The notes under the pieces: generated by a model
Seen by the model: only the letters and a program-made list of their open reading frames with translations
Told to the model about the DNA's origin: nothing
The model's database searches: none
Part shown: positions 32,836-41,956 of the stretch, piece after piece
Layout: each line of letters begins with the position of its first letter
How positions within the stretch are numbered: position 1 is the first letter of the stretch
Assembly: GCF_000380965.1 (NCBI RefSeq)
Contig: NZ_KB905558.1
Location: forward strand, 54,305-118,304
Source: Paenibacillus ginsengihumi DSM 21568
GTDB taxonomy: Bacteria > Bacillota > Bacilli > Paenibacillales > NBRC-103111
DNA length: 64,000 nucleotides
Direction: 5' to 3'
Position numbers and translations under genes: made by a program

Positions 32836-34914
32836 CTACATCACCCTTTTAAACATTTTTTCCAGCTCGTAGGTCGAGAAGCTGACAACGATCGGCCGTC
32901 CGTGCGGGCATGTGTACGGATTCCGGCAGGCGGCCAGCCGATCCAGCAGCGCTTCGATCTCGAGCGTGCTCAGCGACTGGTTGGCCTTGATGGACGCCTT
33001 GCACGAGCACATGATCGCCGCCTTTTCCCGCAGCTTGGCCAGATCGACCTGCTTATGCTCGGCCAGCAGCCATTCGACCATTTCTTCGACCAGCTCCTGC
33101 TCTTCCCCTGGAGGGAACCAGTGCGGATGCGCCCGCACCAGGAAGGATGTGCCCCCGAACGGCTCCAGATGGACGCCAACCTGCGCCAGCTGCGGCAGGC
33201 GGCCTTCCAGCTTGGCCGCTTCGGCTGCGGTGAACTCGAGCGTCATCGGCACGAGCAGCTCCTGGCTCGCCTCGGCCGGGCGGCCGAACAGCTCGTAATA
33301 GCGCTCGTAATTGATCCGCTCATGCGCGGCGTGCTGGTCGATCAGGAACAGGCCCTCTTCGTTCTGGGCGACGATATAGGTGCCGTGCATTTGGCCGATC
33401 GGGTACAGCTTGGGAAATGCCGGCAGCGCCGGCGGCTCCTGCTCGGCCGCAGCCGACAGCGAGCGCATTAGCGCTTCCGCCGCGGCGGCGTCCGCCCGGT
33501 CCGGCGCAGACGCCGCGGCCTGCCGCAGCGAGCCGCGGGCGGCAGCCGCGCCTGGCGCCGCTGCGCCGGGCGCGGCTTCGCGGCGGGCGGCCCGGCCTGC
33601 CGGCGCGCTTGCCGCCATGCCACGGCCGGCGTCTCCGGCGCGCGTGCCGGCCGCTGCAGCCGCGGCCGCGGGCGGCTCGCCGGCGGATGCGGCCGAGCGC
33701 AGCCCGCCGGCGGATGCGCCGCGCTGCGGGCCGCCCCCGCTGCCGCCGGGCCATGCCGCGGCCGGCTGCTCGCCGCGCCGCGCCTCCGGCTCCGCCGCCA
33801 GGCTCGCCGACGAGCTCGGCGGCGCCTGCCCGGCCGGCGTCGGGGCGCCCGGGCGGTACAGCTCAAGCTGCTCCTGCACGACCGCCTCCGGCTTCTTCCG
33901 GGCGGACATCGCGCCAGGAATCAGCACCTGCCGGCCCAGCGTCTCGCGCACCTGGCTTTCCACGAACTTGAGCAGCTCCTGCTCCTTGCTGAAGCGGACC
34001 TCCAGCTTGGCCGGATGCACGTTGACATCGAGCAGCGTAGCATCCATCTCGATGTGCAGCACGGCCAGCGGATAGCGGTTGATCGGCAGCAGCGTATGGT
34101 ATCCCTGGAGCAGGGCGTGAATCAGCGAATAATTGCGGATGTAGCGCCCGTTGATCACCGTCGACACCGCGTTGCGGTTGGCGCGGGTCAGCTCCGGCTT
34201 CGATATGTATCCTTGCAGCCTGTAGTCGAGCGATTCGCCGGTGATCGGCAGCATGCTGCGGGCTGCGGCCGTGCCGTAGATGGCGGCGATCACCTGAAGC
34301 AGGTCGCCGTTGCCGAGCGTCTGCAGCAGCGTGTGGCCGTTATGCCGCAGCGAGAAGGCGATGCCGGGATGGGCCAGCGCGAGACGGTACAAATAATCCG
34401 TCACATGGCCGAGCTCCGTCTGAATCGTCTTCATGTACTTCAGGCGCGCCGGCGTGTTGTAGAACAGCTCGCGCACAGTGATGTCGGTGCCGCGCGGCGC
34501 GGCCGTATCTGCCCGCTGCTTGACGACGCCGCCTTCGATCGCAATGCGGCGACCGAGCCCGCTGCCATCGGCGCAGCTGACGAGCTCCGTCTTGGAAACC
34601 GCGGCGATGCTGGGCAGCGCCTCGCCGCGGAAGCCGAGCGTCCGGATTGCGAACAGGTCGGCCGAGCCGGCGATTTTGCTTGTCGCATGGCGCTCGAACG
34701 CTCGCTCGCAGTCGTCGGGCTCCATGCCGCTGCCGTTGTCGACGACGCGGATCAGCTGCAGCCCGCCCTCCTCGATCGTCACGTCGATGCGGCTGGCGCC
34801 GGCGTCGACGGCGTTCTCGACCAGCTCCTTGACGACCGAGGACGGTCGCTCGACGACTTCCCCGGCGGCGATCTGGTTAGCGACATGCTCGTCTAAAATG
34901 TTAATTTTACCCAT
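32836..34914 (-). CDS. mutL: DNA mismatch repair protein MutL
   Basis: A 692-residue MutL. The GHKL ATPase motifs are VKELVENAVDAG, DNGSGM and GFRGEAL; the C-terminal endonuclease motif is DQHAAHERINYE (about 522-533), with later CSCKAS and CPHGRP zinc-site motifs. Such MutLs nick the error strand with the help of the beta clamp. The inter-domain linker (about 352-495) is an unusually long Ala/Gly/Pro/Arg-rich tract. ATG 34914 follows GGGGCTTGG. It is separated from mutS by an S41 protease gene. Confidence 0.95.
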   Translation of the reverse strand: MGKINILDEHVANQIAAGEVVERPSSVVKELVENAVDAGASRIDVTIEEGGLQLIRVVDNGSGMEPDDCERAFERHATSKIAGSADLFAIRTLGFRGEALPSIAAVSKTELVSCADGSGLGRRIAIEGGVVKQRADTAAPRGTDITVRELFYNTPARLKYMKTIQTELGHVTDYLYRLALAHPGIAFSLRHNGHTLLQTLGNGDLLQVIAAIYGTAAARSMLPITGESLDYRLQGYISKPELTRANRNAVSTVINGRYIRNYSLIHALLQGYHTLLPINRYPLAVLHIEMDATLLDVNVHPAKLEVRFSKEQELLKFVESQVRETLGRQVLIPGAMSARKKPEAVVQEQLELYRPGAPTPAGQAPPSSSASLAAEPEARRGEQPAAAWPGGSGGGPQRGASAGGLRSAASAGEPPAAAAAAAGTRAGDAGRGMAASAPAGRAARREAAPGAAAPGAAAARGSLRQAAASAPDRADAAAAEALMRSLSAAAEQEPPALPAFPKLYPIGQMHGTYIVAQNEEGLFLIDQHAAHERINYERYYELFGRPAEASQELLVPMTLEFTAAEAAKLEGRLPQLAQVGVHLEPFGGTSFLVRAHPHWFPPGEEQELVEEMVEWLLAEHKQVDLAKLREKAAIMCSCKASIKANQSLSTLEIEALLDRLAACRNPYTCPHGRPIVVSFSTYELEKMFKRVM

Positions 34915-34926
34915 AATCCAAGCCCC

Positions 34927-36387
34927 TTACTCGCCGGACGTGCGGAACGTCGCCTTGCGGCCGTCGTCGGTCCAGGAGATCCCCGGAAACTTGGCGGTAA
35001 ATGCGGCAATATCCACATAGCTCGTGCCGTCCTTCAGCTGCACCTGCTGCCCTTCGGGCACGAAGGAGACGCTGCCGTCCTTGCTCGTCAGCTCGACCGC
35101 CCGCTTCTCTTCGTTCCAGAGCACCCCGATGTCCGCCAGCGCGGCCAGCACCCGGGCCGGAACGTACAGCTTGCCGTCCTGGCGAACGACATCGAACCAG
35201 TCGGAGACGAGCTGCCCTTCGACCTCAAGCGTCTGTCCGCGCAGCGTAAGGTCAAAGCTCTTCATGCCGGCCAGGCGCAGCGCCTTAAGCAGCTGCGGCA
35301 CGGAGCCCTCCACCTTGATATCCGGCTCCAGACCAACCTGGTTTACCTTGCGAAGCTTCGGCGTCAAATATTCCTCGATCGTAATTTTCAGCGCTCCGCC
35401 GCTGGACAGCTCGTGCATGTTCTGCACGCTGCCTTTGCCGAACGTCTTTTGGCCGATCACGGTAACGACGCCGTAGTCCTGCAGCGCGCCGGTGAGCACT
35501 TCCGAAGCGCTGGCGCTCATCTCGTTGACGAGGAAATAGACCGGGAACGGCTGCTTCTCGCCGCCGCTGATCTCGACCTGATTGTTGATATTATCGCGGT
35601 TGCGGGTATGAATGAGCACGCCCTTCTCCACGAACATCGCCGCCATCTGTTGCGCCGTATCGAGCAGTCCGCCGGGGTTGTCGCGCAGATCGACGACGAG
35701 GCTTTTCAAGCCCTGGCTCTTCAGAGCGTCCAGCTGCTCGCCCATCATCTCGTCGGCGTCGCTGGAAAAGGTCGTGACCTCGATATATCCGATGCCCCCG
35801 CTGAACATGCGGCTCGACACCGGCGGGATATGAACGGCCTGGCGAGTCATCTGCTTGTCCGACCGCTCCTCGCCGCGCAGCACCGTCACGTTGACCTTCG
35901 TGCCTTCGGGGCCGACGATTTTGGAAGTGACGTCGGTCGATTTCATGCCGGCCACCGATTCGCCCTCCACGGCCACGATGATGTCACCGGGCATCAGGCC
36001 CGCCGATTTCGCCGGAGAACCGTCGAACACCTCCTCGATGTAGATGCCGAGCGGGTCTTCGCTGATTCGGACGCCGATGCCGACATAATTGTTTTCGATG
36101 GAGCTGGTGAACTGCTGCAGCTCCTCCGGCGTGAAATAGTCTGTATACGGATCGTCCAGCGCGGCGATCATCGCTTCCACTGCGGCGTCCTCCAGCTTTT
36201 TGCGGGACGGCGCGCTGACGTGATGCTTCTCGAGCAGGTCCATCACTTCCTGAACTTTTCCCGATCTCGTCCCTGCCGGAATCTCGTCGGCCAGAGCGGA
36301 CGACGCCGCCGGAAGCAGCAGCGACAGCGACAGGACGACGGAAACGGACTTGCGCCAAAACAGCGGGCGCAGACGTTTCATTTTCAT
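34927..36387 (-). CDS. S41 C-terminal processing protease (CtpB-like)
   Basis: A 486-residue exported serine protease. Signal peptide (about 1-28), PDZ domain (about 90-170), S41 catalytic domain with Ser in NEMSASASE (about 292) and Lys in GQKTFGKG (about 320). The C-terminal ~80 residues resemble a copper-amine-oxidase N-terminal-like repeat domain (DGKLYVPARVLA ... KDGTSYVDIAAFTAKF). CtpB-type proteases act in sporulation signalling in Bacillus. ATG 36387 follows AAAGGAATG. It lies between mutS and mutL in the same direction, an unusual place. Confidence 0.88.
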   Translation of the reverse strand: MKMKRLRPLFWRKSVSVVLSLSLLLPAASSALADEIPAGTRSGKVQEVMDLLEKHHVSAPSRKKLEDAAVEAMIAALDDPYTDYFTPEELQQFTSSIENNYVGIGVRISEDPLGIYIEEVFDGSPAKSAGLMPGDIIVAVEGESVAGMKSTDVTSKIVGPEGTKVNVTVLRGEERSDKQMTRQAVHIPPVSSRMFSGGIGYIEVTTFSSDADEMMGEQLDALKSQGLKSLVVDLRDNPGGLLDTAQQMAAMFVEKGVLIHTRNRDNINNQVEISGGEKQPFPVYFLVNEMSASASEVLTGALQDYGVVTVIGQKTFGKGSVQNMHELSSGGALKITIEEYLTPKLRKVNQVGLEPDIKVEGSVPQLLKALRLAGMKSFDLTLRGQTLEVEGQLVSDWFDVVRQDGKLYVPARVLAALADIGVLWNEEKRAVELTSKDGSVSFVPEGQQVQLKDGTSYVDIAAFTAKFPGISWTDDGRKATFRTSGE

Positions 36388-36477
36388 ATCGCGATCATTC
36401 CTTTCACTGTATGATAACTGCAGCGGAGGCGGCGGCCAGAATGCCATGATTCGGGCCGAAGCCGCCATTTTCGCGGA

Positions 36478-39270
36478 TTACGGCAGCTGCTTCTTCAATT
36501 CATATAAAAAGTTCATCGCATCCATCGGCGTCATATTCATCAGATCGGCCGAGCGCAGCTTCTGCAGCAGCAGCTCGCCCTTGGCCTCGGCCTTGCGCCG
36601 CTGCTTGTCTGCACCTGCGGCCGGCTCGTCGAACAGGCTGAGCTGAACGATGCCCGGCGCGGCGGCGCCGCTCTCCATGACGCGGTCTGTCACACCGACG
36701 TCGCTGGTATCGTTAGCAGGCCGTTCAGCAGGCGGAGCGACCGCGGACACGTCATCCGGCCGCTGGGTTGCCGGGGCAGCAGCGGCCGCGTTTGCATCCT
36801 CGCGCCGGTCTTCCGCCGCGGGGGAAGCCGCCGCTTCGGCGGAGGCGGCCTGCTGCAGGCTGCCCTGGAGCAGCTCGGCCCGCGTCTCGAACGCCTTCAG
36901 CAGCTCGTACGAGCGCTCGATGACGGCGCCCGGCAGGCCGGCGATCTGCGCGCAGTAAATGCCGTAGCTGGTGCTCGCCGCGCCGCGAACGAGCCGCCGC
37001 AGGAACGTGACGTCGCGGCCGCTTTCCTTGACCGCCATGCAGTAATTGCGCAAATTCGCAAGGCTGTCCTCCAGATGCGCCAGCTCGTGAAAATGCGTCG
37101 AAACGAGCGTCTTGCAGCCGATCCGATCGTGCAAATATTCGATGACTGCCTGGGCGATCGCCATTCCTTCCCCCGTCGACGTGCCGCGTCCGAGCTCGTC
37201 GATAATGACGAGCGAGCGCTCGGTCGCCTTCTCCGTCATGATGCGGATGTCCATCATCTCGACCATGAACGTGCTCTGGCCTCCGACCAGGTCGTCGGCA
37301 GCCCCGATGCGCGTGAAGATGCGGTCGATGATCGGCATCGACGCGGTCCGCGCGGGCACGAAGCAGCCGATCTGCGCCATCAGGCAGATGATCGCCACCT
37401 GCCGCATGTACGTGCTCTTCCCGGCCATATTGGGGCCGGTGATCAGCAGCATGCTGCCGTCCGCGCGGGTCATCGCCGTATCGTTGGCGATGAAGACGCC
37501 GCCGTCCAGCACCGCCTCGACGACCGGATGCCGGCCCTCCTCGATCTTCAGCTCCAGCCCTTCCCCGATGTCGGGGCGGACGTACCGGTTCTCGGCGCTG
37601 ACGCGGGCCAGCGACTGGTATACGTCCAAGGTCGCGATCAGCTCCGCCAGCTGCTGCAGCCGCGATACTTGCCCCGCCAGCTGCTCCCTCAGCTCCGTGA
37701 ACAGGCGGTATTCCAGCTCGACCATGCCTTCCTCGGCCTCGAGGATGAGCGCCTCCTTCTCCTTCAGCTCCGGCGTGACGTAACGCTCCGCGTTCGCCAG
37801 CGTCTGCTTGCGCTCGTAGCGTCCTTCCTCGAGCATGGACAGGTTGGCCTTCGTCACTTCGATGAAGTAGCCGAACACTTTGTTGTAGCCGATCTTCAGC
37901 GACTTGATGCCGGTCCGCTCCCGTTCGCTGCGCTCCAGCTCGGCCAGCCACTGCTTGCCGCTTGCGCTGGCCTCGCGCAGCCGATCGAGCCGCTCGCTAT
38001 AGCCATCGCGGATCATGCCGCCCTCGCGCACCGACACCGGAGGCTCGTCCACGATCGCCTTGCCGATCAGCCGGGCCAGGTCGGCGCAGTCGTCCATCCG
38101 CTCCCCGAGCCGGGACAGCGTCTCCGACCCGCTCGCCGCGCACAGTTCTTTAAGCCGCGGCACCTGGTCGAGCGATGCCTTCAGAGCGACGAGATCGCGC
38201 GCGTTAGCGCTGCCGTAGGCGATGCGGGCCGTGAGCCGCTCCAGATCGTACACTTCCTTGAGCGCGTCCTTCAGCTCCTCGCGCGTCATCAGTTGATTGT
38301 ACAGCCGGTCTACGGCTTCCAGCCGGTCGCGGATCAGCGCCGCGCTCATCAGCGGCTTCTCGATCCACCGCTTCAGCAGCCGCCCGCCCATCGCGGTCAC
38401 CGTCTTGTCCAGCAGCCACAGCAGCGACCCGTGCCGGGAGCGGTCCCTGACCGTCTCCACGAGCTCCAGATTGCGGCGGGTGAACGGGTCCATAATCATG
38501 TACTGGTTCGGCTCGTACACGCGAATGCGCTTGATATGCGTCAGCGACCGTTTCTGCGTCTCCTGCAGGTACCGCATCAGCAGGGCGATCGCCGCGCGCC
38601 CTCCCTCGGGGAGCGCATTCAGCTCGGCCGGGGCGAAGCGTTCGGCCCAGTCGGCGCTCTCGTCCTCCTCGCTGCGCGGTGTCAGCACCGCCTGCGTCAG
38701 ACGAAAATGCGCGCCGGCCGCCAGCTGCTCAAGGAGCGCGGCTGTCCCGAGCACTTCGGACGGCTCGTACACGTTCAGCTCGTCGGCGAGCTGCTCGATG
38801 CCGCCTTCCAGTCGCGTCGCATACAGCTCGCCGGTTGAAATGTCGCACACGGCCAGCGCATATCCCCCGCTTGACCAGACGACGGCAGCGATAAAATTGT
38901 TGCCGGCATCGCTTAAGCTTCGCGCATCCATGACCGTTCCCGGCGTCACGATGCGCACGATCTCGCGCCGCACGACGCCTTTGGCCTCCGCCGGGTCCTC
39001 CACCTGCTCACAGATGGCCACCTTGAAGCCCTTCTCTACGAGGCGGGCGATATAATTGTCGGCGGAATGATAGGGGACGCCGCACATCGGAATGCGCTCG
39101 CTTCCCCCGCCGTCCCGGCCCGTCAGCGTAATCTCCAGTTCACGCGCGGCCGCCACCGCGTCTTCGAAAAACATTTCATAGAAATCGCCCAACCGAAAAA
39201 ACAGAAACGCGTCGGGCACCTCCGCCTTAATGGCGAGGTATTGCTCGATCATCGGCGTATATTTGGCCAT
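36478..39270 (-). CDS. mutS: DNA mismatch repair protein MutS
   Basis: A 930-residue MutS. The mismatch-reading Phe-X-Glu motif lies in FFRLGDFYEMF. Connector, core and clamp domains follow, then the ABC ATPase with Walker A GPNMAGKST (about 613) and Walker B VIIDELGRGTSTGEG. The C-terminal ~130 residues hold a low-complexity Ala-rich linker (about 797-876) before a short conserved end (MTPMDAMNFLYELKKQLP). ATG 39270 follows AGGGGATGAGC. It is downstream of the cotE/amidoligase genes and leads the repair series. Confidence 0.96.
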   Translation of the reverse strand: MAKYTPMIEQYLAIKAEVPDAFLFFRLGDFYEMFFEDAVAAARELEITLTGRDGGGSERIPMCGVPYHSADNYIARLVEKGFKVAICEQVEDPAEAKGVVRREIVRIVTPGTVMDARSLSDAGNNFIAAVVWSSGGYALAVCDISTGELYATRLEGGIEQLADELNVYEPSEVLGTAALLEQLAAGAHFRLTQAVLTPRSEEDESADWAERFAPAELNALPEGGRAAIALLMRYLQETQKRSLTHIKRIRVYEPNQYMIMDPFTRRNLELVETVRDRSRHGSLLWLLDKTVTAMGGRLLKRWIEKPLMSAALIRDRLEAVDRLYNQLMTREELKDALKEVYDLERLTARIAYGSANARDLVALKASLDQVPRLKELCAASGSETLSRLGERMDDCADLARLIGKAIVDEPPVSVREGGMIRDGYSERLDRLREASASGKQWLAELERSERERTGIKSLKIGYNKVFGYFIEVTKANLSMLEEGRYERKQTLANAERYVTPELKEKEALILEAEEGMVELEYRLFTELREQLAGQVSRLQQLAELIATLDVYQSLARVSAENRYVRPDIGEGLELKIEEGRHPVVEAVLDGGVFIANDTAMTRADGSMLLITGPNMAGKSTYMRQVAIICLMAQIGCFVPARTASMPIIDRIFTRIGAADDLVGGQSTFMVEMMDIRIMTEKATERSLVIIDELGRGTSTGEGMAIAQAVIEYLHDRIGCKTLVSTHFHELAHLEDSLANLRNYCMAVKESGRDVTFLRRLVRGAASTSYGIYCAQIAGLPGAVIERSYELLKAFETRAELLQGSLQQAASAEAAASPAAEDRREDANAAAAAPATQRPDDVSAVAPPAERPANDTSDVGVTDRVMESGAAAPGIVQLSLFDEPAAGADKQRRKAEAKGELLLQKLRSADLMNMTPMDAMNFLYELKKQLP

Positions 39271-39311
39271 GCTCATCCCCTGGCTTGTTCTCAGTGATTG
39301 TTGCAATAAGC

Positions 39312-39381
39312 AGCGGGCATCGCTTCTCGCGATATGAATAAACGTATGTATGCTGCCGAACGCATGAGTGCGATGCCCGCT
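39312..39381 (-). other. 12-bp inverted repeat in the mutS upstream region
   Basis: AGCGGGCATCGC (39312-39323) and GCGATGCCCGCT (39370-39381) are perfect inverted repeats 46 bases apart. They could fold as a long-loop hairpin in the mutS leader or be a protein binding site. There is no T-run. Confidence 0.6.
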
Positions 39382-39420
39382 TCTAGCAGAATATGACCTA
39401 TTATAACATGAATCGCCAGA

Positions 39421-39447
39421 GAAAACCCGCCTTTAAGAGAAAGGCGG
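39421..39447 (-). terminator. Terminator overlapping the amidoligase stop codon
   Basis: Minus-strand CCGCCTTT and AAAGGCGG pair around the TAA stop and are followed by GTTTTC. Confidence 0.7.
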
Positions 39448-41118
39448 CACCTTCCAGCGCGGACGAATATCCTGCTGCTCGTTCCACGGCTGCATGAGCA
39501 TCAGCCTGCGGCGCAGCGGGATAAGATACTTCTCGTGCCTGCCGTAATCGTCCAGCCGCTCCAAATCCCGCCACAGCTTGAGCAGCAGCGGGCGAATCCG
39601 CGCCTTGTCGCCGCTGTAATAGGCTCTCGCCACCTCCGGCTCGTCGAGCGGGCGGCGCCTCAGCAGGCGGTAATGCTCGGACACCAGCTTGGCCAGCGCC
39701 AGTACGCCGCGCGCCACGACGGGCGACACCATCCAGCTCGGCAGCACGCGATATTCGAAGCCGCCGTGCCGCTGACGCCGGAAATCGCCCAGAAATCCGT
39801 ACTTCGGCTTGCGGTTGCCCGTCGTCCCGTCCTCGATCAGCACGAGCGGCAGCGCCACGTAATTGTCAAGCGCGCGAAGCAGCTCGGAGGTCAGCGGCAC
39901 GCCGCTGAAGTGAATGTGGCCGCCCAGCGGAAAGCCGCGCACCGGCATCCCTCCGGCCAGCCACTCCAGGCTGTCGTCGGCGATGCGGCGGGCCGCCAGC
40001 TGCATCGTCCGGTGCAGGTTGACGACGAGCTGCCGGACCTCTGTGCTCGGGCGCGGACGAAGCTCGGCGAGCGGGTATATTTTGCGGAAGCTGCGCAGCA
40101 CGATCGCGTCGCAGCCGAACGGCCCGTCCTTGTCCGCGTAATTGGAGGCGAAGGCGATTTTGCCGCGGGCGTTGCGCAGCACGAATTCGGGATCGGCGCC
40201 GAGCATGGCTGTATGCTTGACGGGCTCGCTCCGCTTGCGGACGATGTCGACGTCGAACCGCCGGATCGCTTCGGCGAACAGTTCGGCGAGCCGCGGGTCG
40301 AGCCGGGGGACGGGATCGAGGCCGAGCACGGCCAGCGCGCCGTCGCTCCGCACGCCGATCCGCACGACCGCGTAATCGAGCCCGAGCGCATAGACGGCCT
40401 TGACCGCTTCGCGCATCGCCCGCGCGCCGTGATAGGTCGGCTGCTCGGTCCCGAGCTCCGCAAGCTCCCCGGCTCCGCCGGCAGCGGAGGAATACGCGGA
40501 ACCGGCCATATACAGCGTCGGCTGTCGCCGCTCATACAGCGTCAGCGCCTGCAGGTGAAAGACGGGCACGACAAACTCCCGCGTCCAGCGGTGCCCCGTG
40601 CCGCCGGTCGCGTCGCCGCGCTCGTCCGCCAGGAGGGCCGCGGAGGCGCCGCGCCCTGCGCGAACGGCTGCGACGGATGCGGCGGCAGATGCGACAGATG
40701 CGGCGGATGCAGCGGATGCTGCGGGTGCGGCAGATGGGGCGGATGCGACGGATGCGGCGGCAGATGCGGTGGACCTGCGTTCCGCCGCCCGGCCGGCGTG
40801 CGCGGCCAGTGCCGCTTGCGCCGCGGCGCGGCCGCTGCGAACGTCCCCGCTTGCCTCCTCCTGCCCGGCGCCAAGGACGCTGTCGATGCCGTGCAGCCGC
40901 AGCGTCTGGGCAGCGCGCCGCGGATTCAGCGCCAGCACGATGCTCTTGACCGGCTGCAAGACCTCGGACCGTCCCCGGTCCGGGTGGAAGGCGCCCCAGT
41001 GAATAATATACAGATCGTCCCCGCCATCCTTGGGCAAGGAGGAGCCGTGGCTGACCGTAAGCGACGGCAGCAGCAGCTCGAGCGTCGGTTCGTTCGAATG
41101 AAGCAGGAATGCGCGCAT
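39433..41118 (-). CDS. Putative amidoligase-domain protein (phiEco32-like COOH.NH2 ligase type 2)
   Basis: A 561-residue protein starting MRAFLLHSNEPTLELLLPSL. The C-terminal half (about 300-560) has the ATP-grasp-like amidoligase type 2 pattern: GADPEFVLRNARGKI, CDAIVLRSFRKIYPLAELRPRPS in parts, GGHIHFSG and GGFEYRVLPSW. Homologs are frequent in Paenibacillus next to cotE, suggesting a spore-coat or cell-surface ligation role; that is inference. Residues about 96-165 are an Ala/Ser-rich tract encoded by short GATGCGGCG-like repeats and interrupting the N-terminal domain. ATG 41118 follows GAGGGGG. Confidence 0.75.
   Translation of the reverse strand: MRAFLLHSNEPTLELLLPSLTVSHGSSLPKDGGDDLYIIHWGAFHPDRGRSEVLQPVKSIVLALNPRRAAQTLRLHGIDSVLGAGQEEASGDVRSGRAAAQAALAAHAGRAAERRSTASAAASVASAPSAAPAASAASAASVASAAASVAAVRAGRGASAALLADERGDATGGTGHRWTREFVVPVFHLQALTLYERRQPTLYMAGSAYSSAAGGAGELAELGTEQPTYHGARAMREAVKAVYALGLDYAVVRIGVRSDGALAVLGLDPVPRLDPRLAELFAEAIRRFDVDIVRKRSEPVKHTAMLGADPEFVLRNARGKIAFASNYADKDGPFGCDAIVLRSFRKIYPLAELRPRPSTEVRQLVVNLHRTMQLAARRIADDSLEWLAGGMPVRGFPLGGHIHFSGVPLTSELLRALDNYVALPLVLIEDGTTGNRKPKYGFLGDFRRQRHGGFEYRVLPSWMVSPVVARGVLALAKLVSEHYRLLRRRPLDEPEVARAYYSGDKARIRPLLLKLWRDLERLDDYGRHEKYLIPLRRRLMLMQPWNEQQDIRPRWKVPPFS
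40665..40775. repeat. Minisatellite-like GATGCGGCG tract within the amidoligase gene
   Basis: On the plus strand GATGCGGCGGATGCAGCGG and close variants recur with 6-9 base periodicity. The tract encodes Ala/Ser/Val repeats (ASAASAASVASAAASVAAV) on the minus strand. All variants keep the reading frame. Confidence 0.75.
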
Positions 41119-41210
41119 GAAGATCCCCCTCACGAATTGATCGGACCTGGCTGATTTCGGACGCTCCTTGTCCGGCCGCGCCCATTGTGGCCGCGGACTA
41201 ACCTTTTTAA

Positions 41211-41234
41211 CAAAAAAGAGGGCTAACGCCCTCT
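41211..41234 (-). terminator. Terminator after cotE
   Basis: Minus-strand AGAGGGC and GCCCTCT pair, followed by TTTTTTG. Confidence 0.85.
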
Positions 41235-41274
41235 GCCGAAATGCCACTACCGACATATACTGGTAACAAATGAA

Positions 41275-41841
41275 TCAGTTCAGTTCATCGTCGAACAGAT
41301 CCGGATCGAGGTCTTCGAAGTCGCCTTCCTCGATACTGTCGAAATCAATGTGCTTGTCGTCGAGATCGTCGCAACCGCCTGGGCACACCACCACGCATAC
41401 CTTGGTTTCTGCGATCATCTCGACCTTGTACTCCCGCTCGACGCGAATAACGACATCTCTGCCGTTGGAAGAAATGCTCGCCTCGACGCAGTTCGGTTCC
41501 TGGGTGGCAATGGCCGACACTTCGGCCGTAGAAGGCCGATGCTTCTTATCGAGATAAGAAAGCGGAACGGCTTCTACGTATGAAATCGTTTCTTTCGCGA
41601 CGTCGGTCTTGGTGTTCCTGTCGTAGGAATACCAGATGTTGACGTCGTAAGTACCCACCACCTCCACGTTGTCCCCCGATTTCACCGCTTCGTACTGGTT
41701 GTTGATAATCCACGCACCCAAAATACTAGTCGGAGAATGAGGCGGAGTGACCGTGTTGGATACCTGAGAGAATTTGCGTCCTTTGCCGCAGACAGCCTTT
41801 GTATAGATCTCTCTGCACTGCAGATCTTTATCTAATGACAT
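41275..41841 (-). CDS. cotE: Outer spore coat morphogenetic protein CotE
   Basis: A 188-residue CotE starting MSLDKDLQCREIYTKAVCGK. In Bacillus it forms the ring that recruits outer coat proteins. The conserved SPTSILGAWIINN and IWYSYDRNTKT segments are visible, and the C terminus is highly acidic (EEGDFEDLDPDLFDDELN), as expected. ATG 41841 follows GGAGGAGG. CATACACAT on the minus strand (complement of 41875-41883) may belong to a sporulation sigma promoter but is not a certain match. Confidence 0.94.
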   Translation of the reverse strand: MSLDKDLQCREIYTKAVCGKGRKFSQVSNTVTPPHSPTSILGAWIINNQYEAVKSGDNVEVVGTYDVNIWYSYDRNTKTDVAKETISYVEAVPLSYLDKKHRPSTAEVSAIATQEPNCVEASISSNGRDVVIRVEREYKVEMIAETKVCVVVCPGGCDDLDDKHIDFDSIEEGDFEDLDPDLFDDELN

Positions 41842-41956
41842 CCTCTGAACCTCCTCCATACAATCATTCATTACATGTGTATGCAGGACATTCGTCTAGG
41901 GTGACAAAAACTTTTACAGGCCCTCTGGTTTCTTTCTTTCAAAGCGCAGCAAGATT

